64,000 nucleotides of DNA from Paraspadella gotoi (GCA_051294375.1 CM119266.1:11093212-11157211), one strand, 5' to 3'; shown: positions 29,879 to 41,065, counted from the stretch's first letter. Made by a program: numbers and translations. The notes: generated from the sequence alone by a model not told the origin.

Positions 29879-30954
29879 ATCAAATGCGGGTTCCCATAAT
29901 TCCCATTTCCTCTTTCCCTCTTCATTTTTCAGTTAATCTTTTTCCACTTTCATTCTTCAAGCAAATTTCATTCCCTTTTTTTATCTTTCTTTTTCTCCCC
30001 CTCCCAATCCTCTGAAGAGTCCATGCAAGGTTTTTTCTTATCTACTCTCTCTCATTCTCCTCTCTCCCCTTCCTTCGTCTCTGTCTCTCTCGTTTAAATT
30101 AAAAAAAAAATTTCTTCTTGCGAGGTTGCCTTTTCAATTATCACGTTTTCTCCGCGCGCACAACGGACGAAGCCCGAAAAAAAAAAATCAAAGTTGAGCC
30201 TAAAAAAGAAAGAAGACCGAAAAAGATGCGCGGGAAGGAGACGAGAAAAAAGAAGACATATAAATATAAGGGAAAGAAGGAGAAAACGTAGAAAAAAGGC
30301 AGAAGATTAGAAGGAGAAAAAAAAAATCCATGAAATACAATTTAGAAAATTAATAAGACCAAAAAAATATTGGAAGGATAATTAAAAATTAATTAATAAA
30401 AAAAATTGATTAGCTAAAAAGAAATACGAAAGAGAAGTTTAAAAAAACGACGAAAAAAAAAGCAAAAAAGCCCCGACCTCCCCCCTAAAAAAAACAAAAA
30501 CAAAGTGTCTTAAGAACTACTACTAGAAGACGCGCAAGAATTAAAATAAGAAAATAAATGACGAGAAAAAGCGTCAGGGGCTTTACGCGACAAAATGGCG
30601 TCGGCCACGATTACGTGAGCGAAGAGAAAAAAAAACTTCTATGGTTTTCTGTTTCCAACAATTTTCTTTCTTATTTTTTACTCGATGAGAGAGAGAGAGA
30701 GAAAACGCAAAAATGCTCGGCTTATCTCGTTTTTTTGGAGCGACAAAATTGACCGAGAATCCCACAAAATACTATCATATTATAAATTATAAAACGAAAG
30801 ATATGGAATAAGGAACGGCTATTCCAAGGTGTTGCGCCGCATTACTTTTTTTTTATTTATCTTTTCTTTAAAAACAAAAGGTGGCTCCAGAAGTCGCTTA
30901 GATTTGATTTTTAACAAATGAAAAACAAACTATAGGCAAGTTATAAGCGTTTTT
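29879..30954. other. Unique AT- and A-run-rich DNA
   Basis: No gene seen. Positions 30170-30540 are dominated by A runs with G interruptions. ATGGCGTCGGCCA at 30595 resembles the candidate start exon near 32143 but lacks its donor. Confidence 0.45.
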
Positions 30955-31020
30955 AACGTAAGTGGGACAGACCGACGGACAGACATACCGACCGACAGAC
31001 CGACCGACCGAAAAGTGACT
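30955..31020. repeat. GACAGACCGACGG-type tetranucleotide patch
   Basis: Tandem but irregular GACA/GACC/GACG units (30968-31012). Similar patches occur at 43428-43464 and, shorter, near 46808. Such words often mark the ends of arthropod transposable elements, but no element can be bounded here. Confidence 0.4.
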
Positions 31021-31587
31021 TATAGAAAAAAAAACTCTTTAAAACAGGCGTAATGTACAAGAAACAGTACTAACCGGATATGTTTTGGCCACACAAATCA
31101 ACAAAGTTCGCCTTTACATATCATAAATTGGAATATATTCCTTTTACCTCATCATGTTTAAAACATTATACTTAATTTCGACGAAGTTTCTCATTTCGTT
31201 TTAATCTTTCAGAAACCCTTTAAAACCATTTTTTTGCTTCCAGCGTCATCACGTGACAACTTAAAGGTTTATACCACAACTTTCCACGATCTTTTGAAGG
31301 CTTCCCTTCTCCATTGTTCCTTAATTCACTGGAAATCCTTATATTTCTGACGCCCCGTCTGAGCCTTTCTCACCAGACTACCTCCTATGCCTCACCCTTG
31401 GCACGGAACTCCTACTAGTGAGATTCTCTCAAACCTTATCGATCCTCTTCCTCTCTTTCTTTCCTTTCCTCCCTTTTTCTCCCCACCTCCTCCCTCGTGC
31501 TCCATTCCAAGGTTCCTTATTTTCATATCGTCGTCTTCGAGGGAAAATTCTTCCTGCGCGAAGCCGCAGCAAGAATGGATTGTCGGC
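31021..31587. other. Unique DNA
   Basis: No gene seen. The E-box palindrome TCACGTGA occurs at 31249-31256. Confidence 0.5.
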
Positions 31588-31588
31588 A

Positions 31589-31644
<56 letters not shown>

Positions 31645-31645
31645 T
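31588..31645. repeat. (GGC)n trinucleotide repeat
   Basis: About 19 near-perfect units. It reads as polyglycine or polyalanine on + and polyarginine or polyalanine on -. The frames around it do not look coding. Confidence 0.97.
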
Positions 31646-31765
31646 AAAGGGGGCGGAGTAGCGGCAGTTTTCAGCGGCGGAATCATCAAAGACGGAAGGT
31701 GGCAACACAAAAGAGCCGCCCAGTTGTCGTCGTCGTCGTCGTCGACCACAACAACATCGAAAAGA

Positions 31766-31790
31766 NNNNNNNNNNNNNNNNNNNNNNNNN
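31766..31790. other. Assembly gap, exactly 25 N
   Basis: Flanked on the left by a GTC triplet tract (31722-31744). Confidence 0.99.
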
Positions 31791-31916
31791 AGAAGGGCGC
31801 AGCAATAAAATCGAAAGAAAGGAAACGTTGGGAGGGAAAAAGAAATTCATTGATAGCAAAAACGGAACGAAATGAACGTCTACGCTGGCGACGACGACGA
31901 CGACGAAACTTAAGCA

Positions 31917-32142
31917 ACCTCCTTCTCCTTATTCTCTCACAATAAAAAGTAAAAAAAAAAAAGAAAGATGAGATTTCGACGCCAAAGGGAAATATTTTTT
32001 CATCTACGGTCGGATTGACTTCTTCTACTTTTCTATTCTCAATTCTATAATTTTGATTACGCATTTTATTTTTTTTTGTTTTGTTTTATTGCTCGTTTGT
32101 TTTCGACATACGTAAGCCTCGTTTCCCGACGAGCACAATAAA
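31917..32142 (+). repeat. Tandem duplication J, copy 1
   Basis: Matches 32189-32395 in the same order: a CCTTCTCCTTATTCT start, an A run, AGATGAGATTTCGACGC, then TTTTTTCATCTACGGTCG. Differences are mainly short indels. A partial third copy of the end lies at 35443-35485. Confidence 0.85.
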
Positions 32143-32156
32143 ATGGCGTCGGCAAG
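32143..32156 (+). CDS. Candidate initiator exon (Met-Ala-Ser-Ala...), copy 1
   Basis: ATG GCG TCG GCA AG is preceded by A at -3 and has G at +4, a good animal start context. It runs straight into GTAAGTTT, a near-consensus 5' splice site. The second copy at 35484-35498 reads Met-Ala-Ser-Ala-Lys before a donor that has lost one base (GTAGTT). Conservation of ATG plus donor in both copies is what suggests an exon. The rest of the gene is not visible and the product is unknown. Chance cannot be excluded for so short a frame. Confidence 0.2.
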
Positions 32157-32188
32157 GTAAGTTTGGCTATTTATAGATCGTTCGTCCG

Positions 32189-32395
32189 ACACCTCCTTCT
32201 CCTTATTCTCCAATAAAAAGAAAAAAAAAAAGAAAGATGAGATTTCGACGCAAAAAGAGAAATATTTTTTCATCTACGGTCGATGACTTCTTCTCTTTTT
32301 CTTATTCTCATTCAATATTTGATTCATTTGGTTTCTTGTTTGTTTTTTTATGCTCGTTTGGTTCGACGATAATGTAGACTTCGTTTCCGACGAGA
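32189..32395 (+). repeat. Tandem duplication J, copy 2
   Basis: Follows copy 1 directly after a short TTTGGCTATTTATAGATCG link. Its end diverges and lacks the ATG-GCG start exon. Confidence 0.85.
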
Positions 32396-33319
32396 CAATT
32401 ACATCAGATAAACGGGGTATTATTTTTTCGCATAATCGTGGTAAAATCAAAGATTCGGAATCTTCTTACGTTTTTTAAAATTTCAGATTTGTTTAAAAAT
32501 TTCTTTGTTCCGTTAATGATTTTTGCTGGGTGCTTTTTGGTTGCTCGGAATTCTTTTTTCTCTAATGTTGTTTGTCGAGTAGGGGATGAATTTTAGAGGT
32601 GTATATTACGTAGTTGCATAGAAAAGGGTGTGTTAGGTTCAATGAATTCTATACGAAGGAATAATTCGGGAGATTTTGGTTTATTTATTAAACATTGCAT
32701 TCGAAATATCACAATCATTTCAAATCAGAAATGAAAAGGATTGTGAGAAATCAGAGGGGGGAGGGAAACGTGAGAGGAGGGTAGAAGGGTGGGGGGAAAG
32801 AGGGAAGGGAGAGACTCTCTTAAATTCTTTCGAAGTGTTCGAAAGGGCAAGACATGGGCTTTGAGAGGTGAGAGTTGGCGGGCGTGAAAGAGAACCATTC
32901 AGCGGCAGGGAATGTGGGAGTCGCGGGAGGGGGGGGGTTATCAATGGTAGAATCTAAAATTTTATAGGGGATAGAAAGAAAGACAATTATCAAAAAGGTA
33001 AAGAGTAAAAACAATTCTAAATATGTTTCTGGGCAAAGGATTTTCAGAAGATAGACTGTTTCATTTTGTCAAGCCATACCGGAGAGAGAGCAGGGGTATG
33101 CGCGATTGATTTCGGGATAAAACGAGTGAATAAGTCTTTTCATCCGCTTGGAATCCGTATGCGAGCGACGAAAAAATGTTCAGGGAAATCAATAGAAGAA
33201 ATGAAGGAAGAAGTGTAGTCACTTTAATTCGCTGGAATTCCAACCCGGAGTAACTGTTAAACTATTTCCTTTCGTTTTTTTACCCCCATTTTAGCGGGGC
33301 GGCCAGTAGTTGGTATGTT
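32396..33319. other. Unique DNA
   Basis: No gene seen. Contains a G-rich purine patch at 32750-32815. Confidence 0.5.
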
Positions 33320-33835
33320 ATAGATCTGTTCGTCCGACATGTCGATGTCGAGGTCAACGAATGAAAGACATTCGCAATGTTAACAGGGTATAACGCAGAT
33401 ACTCAGATTCCCAATTAGCTCGATTCTGCACATTGTTTGCGGATCAAGATAAATACGTACAACTGCCTCTTTTTTTCTCAGTAGGATCTCCTATGCGCAT
33501 TTCAGTGTCTCGCAGCGGGGGCGCACGAGTCGGTCCAGGTCGGGGCGGGATTGCTACAGGGCGTGGGTTGTGCTCCACGGCGCGCGAGAGCGGAGCGATG
33601 TTCTACGGTCGCGAGGCCGCGCGGTGCGGGGGGCGGGCGAACGAGAAGGGACGTCTTGCGGCTCGCGGGGCGTGGCGGGGGGCGGGGGGGCGTAGCTCTG
33701 CTGGACGTCACACTCAGCCAGTGCCGTTCTCCTTTTCCCATTAAAGAGAAGCACTCGCCGCCCCCACAGGTCAGGCCTAAGCCTCCTTAACATAGCTCGC
33801 TACGCTACGCTACGCTTCCATCGCCAATGAAACAC
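33320..33835 (+). repeat. Duplication I, copy 1
   Basis: Shared with 35511-35975. Landmarks in order are GATCTGTTCGTCCGACAT, a TCAGATTC block, CTGCCTCTTTTTTTCTC, GGCGCACGAG, CACTCAGCCAGTGC, GTTCTCCTTTTCC and a GCTACGCTACGCTACGCTT end. This copy is longer and more GC-rich in its middle. Confidence 0.85.
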
Positions 33836-33900
33836 ACACCCACCGGGAGCTACCGTCCTCCCGCCGCTCCGCCGCCGCCGACGCCGCGTGCCCGCGTCTT
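33500..33900 (+). promoter_or_regulatory. CpG/GC-box island
   Basis: Very GC-rich with several GGGCGG and GGGGCGG words (Sp1-type GC boxes), GGACGTCAC (a CRE-like word near 33702) and ACTCAGCCAGTG shared with the second copy. It may be a promoter region of a duplicated locus. No coding exon follows clearly; open frames on both strands are GC-driven. Confidence 0.25.
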
Positions 33901-33939
33901 TCTCCCGGTTCTGGATACGCGTAACGACTTATAATTCTT

Positions 33940-34260
33940 TTTTTTTTAAGCTCTCTCTCCTCTCTCCTCACTCTCTCTCTCTACGATCCTTCTCTCTTCT
34001 CTCTCTTCTCTCCTTCTCTGACTCTCTCACTCTCTCTCTCATTTCGGTCTCGGGTTCGCCCCTCGTCCGGCTCGGTTCGTCTCGTTTCTTAAGTTCAATT
34101 ATTCAATGCAATCTTTTCTCATCAATTTCACCTCCGTTCATCCTCCCCTTCTTCTCGTCTCTCTTCTCTCTCTCTCTCTTAACTTCTCGTCCTCTCTATT
34201 TCTCTCTCTCTCTCTCTTCCTCGCTCTCTCTCTCTCTCTCTCTCTCCTTTCGTACCGTTT
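33940..34260. repeat. CT-rich pyrimidine region
   Basis: Interrupted CT runs with unique words between them. The open frames through this block are Ser/Leu repeat translations. Confidence 0.8.
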
Positions 34261-34352
34261 CTCTTGGCTTAGGAAGGGGATAGAAATAGGAAAATACAAG
34301 GTACGCCGTGGATCTATCTATTTTTCTTTATTTCTTTCTTGTTGTTTATCTG

Positions 34353-34368
34353 TCTTTCTGTCTTTTTT

Positions 34369-34400
<32 letters not shown>

Positions 34401-34404
34401 TCCT
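34353..34404. repeat. (TTTC)n tetranucleotide repeat
   Basis: About twelve TTTC units with T-run interruptions. Confidence 0.92.
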
Positions 34405-34600
34405 TTTTTTCTTTCGTTTATTCTTTATTTCTATCTTTTCTTCTTTTTTTTTTCTATCTTTCTTCTTTGTTCACACACACAAAAAAAGCTTTTACTCCGC
34501 TTTAAAAAAAAGTCAAGGTTTTTATTTCTTCGTTTCGGTTAAAAACAGTTTCCAGATGCTGTGAGTAGATTGTTACAATCGAGACCCAGCCAGACCTTAA
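34405..34600. other. T-rich unique spacer
   Basis: No gene seen. Confidence 0.5.
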
Positions 34601-34602
34601 AT

Positions 34603-34666
<64 letters not shown>

Positions 34667-34668
34667 CT
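34601..34668. repeat. (CT)n microsatellite
   Basis: CT with two TTT interruptions. Confidence 0.95.
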
Positions 34669-35432
34669 TTTTTCTCGAGTTTTAAACGGGCTCCTTTTAA
34701 AAAACAGGCCGAAAAAGAAGGAAGAAATTCCTCACTAGCAAATGTGATTACGGAGTTGATTTTTATTTATTTTTTTCACGCCCCATGGCGTTTTTTTTAT
34801 TTAAATACGTTTACCGATTTAATTCATTCCCGTCGGAGCCATCACGAGCGGTACGGACAAGAAAATAATAAAAAGAAAGAAAATTAAAAAAAGATAAAGT
34901 TCTATTGATAATAAATCTGGACTCGAGTAATTTTCTTAAAAAAAAAAACCCCTCCGTTAACGAGATGCCTCCACGCTCCTCGTTTTTCCTTTTCTTTTTT
35001 CGATCCGCAAAAAGAAACCTTAGATTTTCTTATCTCCAATGAAATTTCATCTTTTCTTTTGGGCGGACGAATCTCGCAGGGAGATCGGCTTCGCTCGATC
35101 CCAACGTTCTTTTGTTTTGAAAAAAAAAAAAGGAAAGTTCTCCAGGGAAATGAAGTCGTCTCGAACGGGGTTTATATTTATATTTCGATCGGCGATTAAC
35201 CTCTTTTTCGCATGAAATTTGAACAAAAAAAAAAGCGGCCAGAAAGGGGGAAGGGTTAGATCTTATTCTGCTTTGCGGAAATGACGAAAGAACTGCATAC
35301 TTACGAAAAAAAATTTACAAAAGGACAATAGAAACAATAAGAGAAGGCAAAAAGAGATGAAAACGTTTTTAAAAGTTTATTTTTCTCTCGGACTTGCTGT
35401 TTTAACGCGACTCATTAGTGTTTGGATTCGTC
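34669..35432. other. Unique AT-rich DNA
   Basis: No gene seen. Positions 35385-35432 match 36948-37017 (shared GGACTTGC, CGCGACT and ATTAGTGTTT words), another repeated piece beside gaps. Confidence 0.5.
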
Positions 35433-35442
35433 NNNNNNNNNN
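35433..35442. other. Assembly gap, exactly 10 N
   Basis: Joins a piece repeated at 36948-37017 to a piece repeated from 32098. Confidence 0.99.
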
Positions 35443-35483
35443 TTTTCGACATACGTAGAGCCTCGTTTCCGACGAGACAATAA

Positions 35484-35498
35484 ATGGCGTCGGCCAAG
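35484..35498 (+). CDS. Candidate initiator exon (Met-Ala-Ser-Ala-Lys), copy 2
   Basis: ATG GCG TCG GCC AAG is followed by GTAGTT. With copy 1 at 32143 it brackets the likely true sequence ATGGCGTCGGC(C)AAG|GTAAGT. The flanking CGTTTCCGACGAG and TTTGGCTATTTATAG are shared. Product unknown. Confidence 0.2.
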
Positions 35499-35510
35499 GT
35501 AGTTTGGCTA

Positions 35511-35975
35511 TTTATAGATCGTTCGTCCGACATTCGATCGATCAACGACATCGAACGAGAGAGGAAAACAGAAGATCGAAAAAAAAGAACATCGCAATTT
35601 ACATATAACGCCACTCAGATTCTCAATCAGCGCGATTCTCCGCACATTTTGCATCAAGATTAAATATGTACTACTGCCTCTTTTTTTCTCGTGTAGTTAG
35701 GATCTCATTCGCACTCAGTTTCTCTTTCGGCGCACGAGGTTTCTCCATCGGCGATACACGTGGTTATTCCACCGAAGCGGACGATTCTACGTCGACCGCG
35801 CATGCGCGAACGAGAAACGGTCTTCGCTCCGGGGCGTCGTACCTCGTACGTTCATCACTCAGCCAGTGCGGTTCTCCTTTTCCATTGAAAGAACCACTCC
35901 CGCCCCCACAGTCACCTACCTTCCTACATAGCTCGCTACGCTACGCTACGCTTTCATCGCCAATGGAAACGACAC
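35511..35975 (+). repeat. Duplication I, copy 2
   Basis: Second copy of 33320-33835, ending with the same GCTACGCTACGCTACGCTT and CATCGCCAATG words just before the gap at 35989. It lacks much of the GC-rich middle of copy 1. Confidence 0.85.
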
Positions 35976-35988
35976 ACCCACCACTACC

Positions 35989-36894
35989 NNNNNNNNNNNN
36001 NNNNNNNNNNNNNNNNNNNNNNNNNNNNNNNNNNNNNNNNNNNNNNNNNNNNNNNNNNNNNNNNNNNNNNNNNNNNNNNNNNNNNNNNNNNNNNNNNNNN
36101 NNNNNNNNNNNNNNNNNNNNNNNNNNNNNNNNNNNNNNNNNNNNNNNNNNNNNNNNNNNNNNNNNNNNNNNNNNNNNNNNNNNNNNNNNNNNNNNNNNNN
36201 NNNNNNNNNNNNNNNNNNNNNNNNNNNNNNNNNNNNNNNNNNNNNNNNNNNNNNNNNNNNNNNNNNNNNNNNNNNNNNNNNNNNNNNNNNNNNNNNNNNN
36301 NNNNNNNNNNNNNNNNNNNNNNNNNNNNNNNNNNNNNNNNNNNNNNNNNNNNNNNNNNNNNNNNNNNNNNNNNNNNNNNNNNNNNNNNNNNNNNNNNNNN
36401 NNNNNNNNNNNNNNNNNNNNNNNNNNNNNNNNNNNNNNNNNNNNNNNNNNNNNNNNNNNNNNNNNNNNNNNNNNNNNNNNNNNNNNNNNNNNNNNNNNNN
36501 NNNNNNNNNNNNNNNNNNNNNNNNNNNNNNNNNNNNNNNNNNNNNNNNNNNNNNNNNNNNNNNNNNNNNNNNNNNNNNNNNNNNNNNNNNNNNNNNNNNN
36601 NNNNNNNNNNNNNNNNNNNNNNNNNNNNNNNNNNNNNNNNNNNNNNNNNNNNNNNNNNNNNNNNNNNNNNNNNNNNNNNNNNNNNNNNNNNNNNNNNNNN
36701 NNNNNNNNNNNNNNNNNNNNNNNNNNNNNNNNNNNNNNNNNNNNNNNNNNNNNNNNNNNNNNNNNNNNNNNNNNNNNNNNNNNNNNNNNNNNNNNNNNNN
36801 NNNNNNNNNNNNNNNNNNNNNNNNNNNNNNNNNNNNNNNNNNNNNNNNNNNNNNNNNNNNNNNNNNNNNNNNNNNNNNNNNNNNNNNNNNNNNN
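35989..36894. other. Assembly gap, 906 N
   Basis: The largest gap here. It directly follows duplication copy 2. Confidence 0.99.
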
Positions 36895-37416
36895 TTAGTC
36901 GACAATTTTTCTTACTGCGACACTCTCTCCTTTGCTTCCTTCTCTTTTAGTTTTTCTAGCGTTCGGACTTGCCTGTTGTTTTAAGACGCGACTGCAATTA
37001 GTGTTTAGGATTTGTCGGATTTTCCCTTCTCTTGTTTATCCGCCAAACATTGGTATTCGTTCTTTCAGCTGCGCTTGTAGTTTCGTGTTCGGCCTTTTTT
37101 TTACTCCGCCCCGTTTCGCCATTTCCCACCTCCCAACGTTCCCAGCCAAAGAAACAACGCCTTTGACATTTTGTTAAGCGAAAAAATTGCGTTAATCGAA
37201 TTGCAGGTCTCTTCTCTCTCTCTCTCTCTCTTTACGACTAAATCAACGCGATCCGGCAGTGAATTTACGACCTTGTTGACTACGACTACGGAACTGTGAT
37301 TAGTGTAACGTCGTTACAAATTTGTTGTTCGCTCTCTCGGCCTCCTTTTCCTCTTTGAGAACTTTCCTTTTCTCTTTTCCTTTTCTCTTTTCCTCCTTTT
37401 TTTTTTCACATGCATA
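36895..37416. other. Unique DNA
   Basis: No recognised gene. It includes the partner (36948-37017) of 35385-35432 and a short CT tract at 37210-37230. Confidence 0.5.
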
Positions 37417-37439
37417 CAACTCTCTCTCTCTCTCTCTCC

Positions 37440-37472
<33 letters not shown>
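37417..37472. repeat. (CT)n microsatellite
   Basis: CT with CCC interruptions. Confidence 0.95.
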
Positions 37473-37531
37473 GAAAAAGGTCCCCGAGTTTCTTTTCACA
37501 AAAAATCCGGTTGACAATTTTCTCCTTCTTC

Positions 37532-37877
37532 CACCTCAGTGAACGAATTCCTGCAGCTACAACTGCTTCTCAGTTCTCAGTTCTCACTTCTAAGTTCTCA
37601 GTTCTCACCTCAGTGATTGAATTCCTGCAGCTACAACTTCTTTTCAGTTCTCAGTTCTCACTTCTCAGTTTTCACTTCTCACCTCAGTGATCAAATTTCT
37701 GCAGCCACAACTGCTCCTCAGTTCTCACTTTTTACTTCTCACTTCTTAGTTCTCAGTTCTCACCTCAGTGATCGAATTCCTGCAGCTACAACTGCTTCTC
37801 AGTTCTCACTTCTCAGTTCTCAGTTCTCAGTTCTCACCTCAGTGATCGAATTCCTGCTTCTCGGTTCTCACTTCATC
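37532..37877 (+). repeat. 74-bp minisatellite, 4.5 units
   Basis: Units start at CACCTCAGTGA: 37532, 37606, 37680, 37761 and 37835 (partial). Lengths are 74, 74, 81, 74 and a fragment. Each unit has a unique half (CAGTGATCGAATTCCTGCAG) and a half made of 7-base AGTTCTC/ACTTCTC subrepeats. The 81-base unit differs by one 7-base subrepeat. The open frame across it reflects the repeat rather than a known protein. Confidence 0.93.
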
Positions 37878-38475
37878 TTGGCTAACAAATCCTTCCTCGT
37901 CTCTCTTTTTTTTTCTGGATTGCTCACAATATTTTTACATATTTTAAAAATTTGCAGCTTGTGAATTTATTTTTAGAATTTCGACATTTCTTCACTTTTA
38001 CATTCACAACATGAGCAAGAATAGGTCGGTGACATCTCAGTGAAAACTCGGCTTTAGTTTCCGGTCTCTTTATATATATATATATCGACGAGCTATTTTT
38101 CTAGTTCATTTTGTCTCTCTTATTTCAAACAGTTACTACTTTCTTTAATTTCTTTACATTGCTTGCTGCGCAATTTTCTTGTCCCTTGTCCCTTGTCCTC
38201 CGTGTCTCACTAATCTGTTCGAATAATCCGTCTCCTTTGCCCTATTCGACAAATCCTAAATCTGGCCGAAATTTTAAAATTCCGCCTCTGCCCGAGCGAC
38301 GTTCCTTTTCCGTGTTGAATTTTTTTCGTCGTCGTCTTGGTCGTCGTCGTTGTCGTTGTCGTCGTCTTTAGAGCTCAAATTCCGCCCCTCGTCTTCGTCT
38401 TTAGGCCCATACGTTCTTATGGTGCATGTGGTTAACTCGTTAATGTAGGTGGCTACGGGGAAATAGAGAGAGAGA
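37878..38475. other. Unique DNA
   Basis: No gene seen. Contains a short (TA)n at 38071-38086 and a GTC triplet tract at 38328-38366. Confidence 0.5.
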
Positions 38476-38500
38476 NNNNNNNNNNNNNNNNNNNNNNNNN
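38476..38500. other. Assembly gap, exactly 25 N
   Basis: Inside a GA tract; GA lies on both sides. Confidence 0.99.
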
Positions 38501-38560
38501 GAGAGAGGAGAGAGGAGAGAGAAGAGAGGAAGAGAGAGAGAGGAGAAGGAAAGAGGAGAA
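38501..38560. repeat. GA-rich purine tract
   Basis: GAGAGGAGAGA-type sequence adjoining the gap. Confidence 0.9.
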
Positions 38561-38811
38561 GAGAGAAGAATGTACCCTCCAGTGGGTTTCAAAAGGGGAA
38601 ATAAGGTGTAAAAAATGTTGATGGGATGTTATGGCAACTTTCTCTAAAAGCAACTTAAATTAAACAAAAAAATCACAGTTTAATTAACATTCCAAAACCA
38701 GTGCTGGAGAGCATCGCCACATCTCTTCCAAAAAAGAAAGAAATTTAAAACCAGTCAAAATTGATTTTAATCAACCTTTTAATCAAGTGTGAAATTATAC
38801 CGGGTCTAAAT

Positions 38812-39018
38812 ATGACTCCCAAAGATAAAGTCCCAGAAGATGTGTCGCTTAGGAAAGACCTTCTAGTGGACACCGATCGGGTTACGGGACACTTCGGTTA
38901 TGGAAGCGGTAAAGAGATTCCCGTCGGGCGAAGGAAAAACGAATATAAAGACAGATTTGAAGAATTATTGTTTGGAAAGGAAAGCGAGGAAAGAAGGAGG
39001 AAGGGAAGAGGAAGATGA
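38812..39018 (+). CDS. Hypothetical short open frame, hydrophilic
   Basis: ATG to stop, 68 codons, in a non-repetitive segment. The product would be charged, with an N-terminal Lys/Asp/Glu-rich part, a Gly-rich centre (GHFGYGSGKE near residues 24-33) and an Arg/Glu/Lys-rich tail. The tail is partly driven by a purine-rich stretch. No family is recognised. The opposite strand is also open, so this may be a chance frame or a piece of an exon. Confidence 0.15.
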   Translation: MTPKDKVPEDVSLRKDLLVDTDRVTGHFGYGSGKEIPVGRRKNEYKDRFEELLFGKESEERRRKGRGR

Positions 39019-39767
39019 GATTGGATTGCGAGTGGAAGACGGGGAAGAGATTGCCGAGAACTACGACCCAATCGCATGTAATCTTAGCGAGCGGAGGGTA
39101 TGAGAGGAGAGCGAGAGAAGTGGGAGAGAGAGGAGAGACAAACAAAGGGGGTTGGGGGAAAGGCTCGTGATACCGATTAACCTTGATCACTCATGGTTTC
39201 ACTTCCCAAACGGGTGCGGGAAGCAGATTTCCCAACAGCTCCGGGATTTAAAACGATAGGCTCGGCGGGGCGGGAAAGCTTGGTTCTTGTGGGCAGTAAA
39301 GTCAAGTGGTTGGACGCTAAGGCCTCCCATCTTCCCCAGGATGGTGTTGGGTTGTGGTGCTCAAAGGGTTATGGGTGAACGAATACATGGGAACCGGGTT
39401 CAGAGGAGAATAAGATGGATACAAGCATTCCGCGCCGAGTCCAACGACGATTACCGGCGTTAAGAGCATTATCTCGTTTCTGTACTTGCCACTCTTAAGC
39501 ATAGTCCATGACCCGCCTTCCTTATCAACTCGGGAAGTTAAATGGGATTATTTAAAGGGTTACCCTCGAACAACCGCGGGTGTCTTTCATCTAGTTTTGG
39601 ACGTAGCGGAGAGTAAGGACTGAGTGGGACGTCGAGAGATGAGATTGAGACTCCGATCCGGAGAGAGAAGAGTAGAGATCGAGAAGAGGAGATTTGAGAG
39701 AGAGAAGATTGTGAGTTGGACGAGAGGATTGGAAGAGACGAGAGACGGGAAGAGCTTTAACAAAACC
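39019..39767. other. Complex unique segment
   Basis: Low in simple repeats from about 39180 to 39600, with short open frames on both strands (39193-39378 +, 39317-39502 -). I recognise none of them. A degenerate GAGA-rich end at 39620-39750 leads into duplication H. Confidence 0.4.
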
Positions 39768-40971
39768 TTTCTTTTTTTTTTTTTATATGAATTGTTATTC
39801 TTTGAAAATCAAACTGACAGTATTCGTATCGCAGATCTCAGTCGTCAGAGCCGCAAAGTTTTGTTGAGGCAGCGGAATATATAATGGGGGAAAACAGTTG
39901 GTTATCGTTGTTTTGTCGTTGTTATTACGCGGAATCTCGAAAAAAATTTTAATGACACTCGGAAAGAAATTCTTGAGATGGTGTTTTTTGTGTGGGTCCG
40001 GAAGACTTTTTTTGTCTGACCGTGATGCTGACGAATGGATAGCGCGCGTTTTAGTGGTTTGGCGGTGTGATTTTTAATCTCTGTGCGGGAGATTTTGAAA
40101 ATTCGAAAAGTTCAACATAATATTCGAAATAGAGGGAAGGAGGTTGGAAGAGATCTTTATTACGGTTTTTATTATGGGTTAATAGAAACTCTTACGATCG
40201 AGTCTCTTCCAAAATTATTTAACTTCGTCTGTTGATTAAGGAAAGGAATTATATAGGATTTAAGGAAATATTTTGGTGGGAAAAAAACAAGTGAGCAAAT
40301 CGGATTTAAAATGGATTTCGATTTGGTGGTAACGTGGTTAATATTTTGTGTTTTTTCCTAAACGAGAAATCATCTGTACCAAAAGACAAAAACTTTAAAA
40401 ACGAATTTCCGTTGCGAATAATATTTCGTTGTGTCATTTTTATTAATAAAACATCAAAAGCATTAAAACTTAATTTGTAATTTAACTGAAAAAACCAATC
40501 GATCGAGAATAAAAATTCTTCAAAAAACTTCTCGGTAGTGAAGAAATGCAGGGTAACGAAAGGAAAAAATACTAACTTTTCTTGTTCAGGTGAGGGAAAT
40601 CGGTTTGGGAAAAACAAAAACAGGAGGCACGGAAACGTAAAAAAGATGTTAGTGTTTGAGGGAAACAAAAAGGACTGGAAGGCGGGGAGGGGCGCGAGCA
40701 AGGAAATAATAACGCTTTATCCTGGAGTAATTGAGAGTTGAGCGGATGAGAGGAGAGATGTCACGAAGTAGAAAGGAGAGATGAAGAAGATGATGATGAC
40801 GAGAAGAGAAGAGAGGGTAGTAGAGAGAGAGAGGAGATCGTAGAGAGGGGATGCAGGGGAAAGAAATATAAACGGAGCATGAAGCGGGTTTCCTTCTCCA
40901 TTATCGGTTCTCCATTTTCCTGCTATTCTCTCTATACTTTGCGGGTTCTTATTTCCTTCTCCCTTCTCACT

Positions 40972-41055
40972 CCTCTCCTTCTCTCTCTCTCTTCCTCTCC
41001 TCTCGTCTCTCTCCCTTTCTTCTCCTTCTCTCTCTCTTCTTCTTCTCTCTTCTCG
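40972..41055. repeat. CT-rich tract
   Basis: Interrupted CT/TTC pyrimidine run. It would act as the polypyrimidine tract of the candidate acceptor at 41065. Confidence 0.85.
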
Positions 41056-41065
41056 AGGCTGTCAG

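Noticed and set aside
31418-32064. Polyalanine or polyglycine protein across the GGC tract
   Set aside because: The same tract is open in several frames on both strands, a 25-N gap interrupts them, and the flanks are not coding-like.
35666-36905. 410- and 319-residue open frames
   Set aside because: They run through a 906-N gap, and the readable ends lie in a duplicated, indel-noisy region.
37532-37877. CRISPR-like array
   Set aside because: Units are contiguous with no unique spacers, and the context is eukaryotic; it is a minisatellite.
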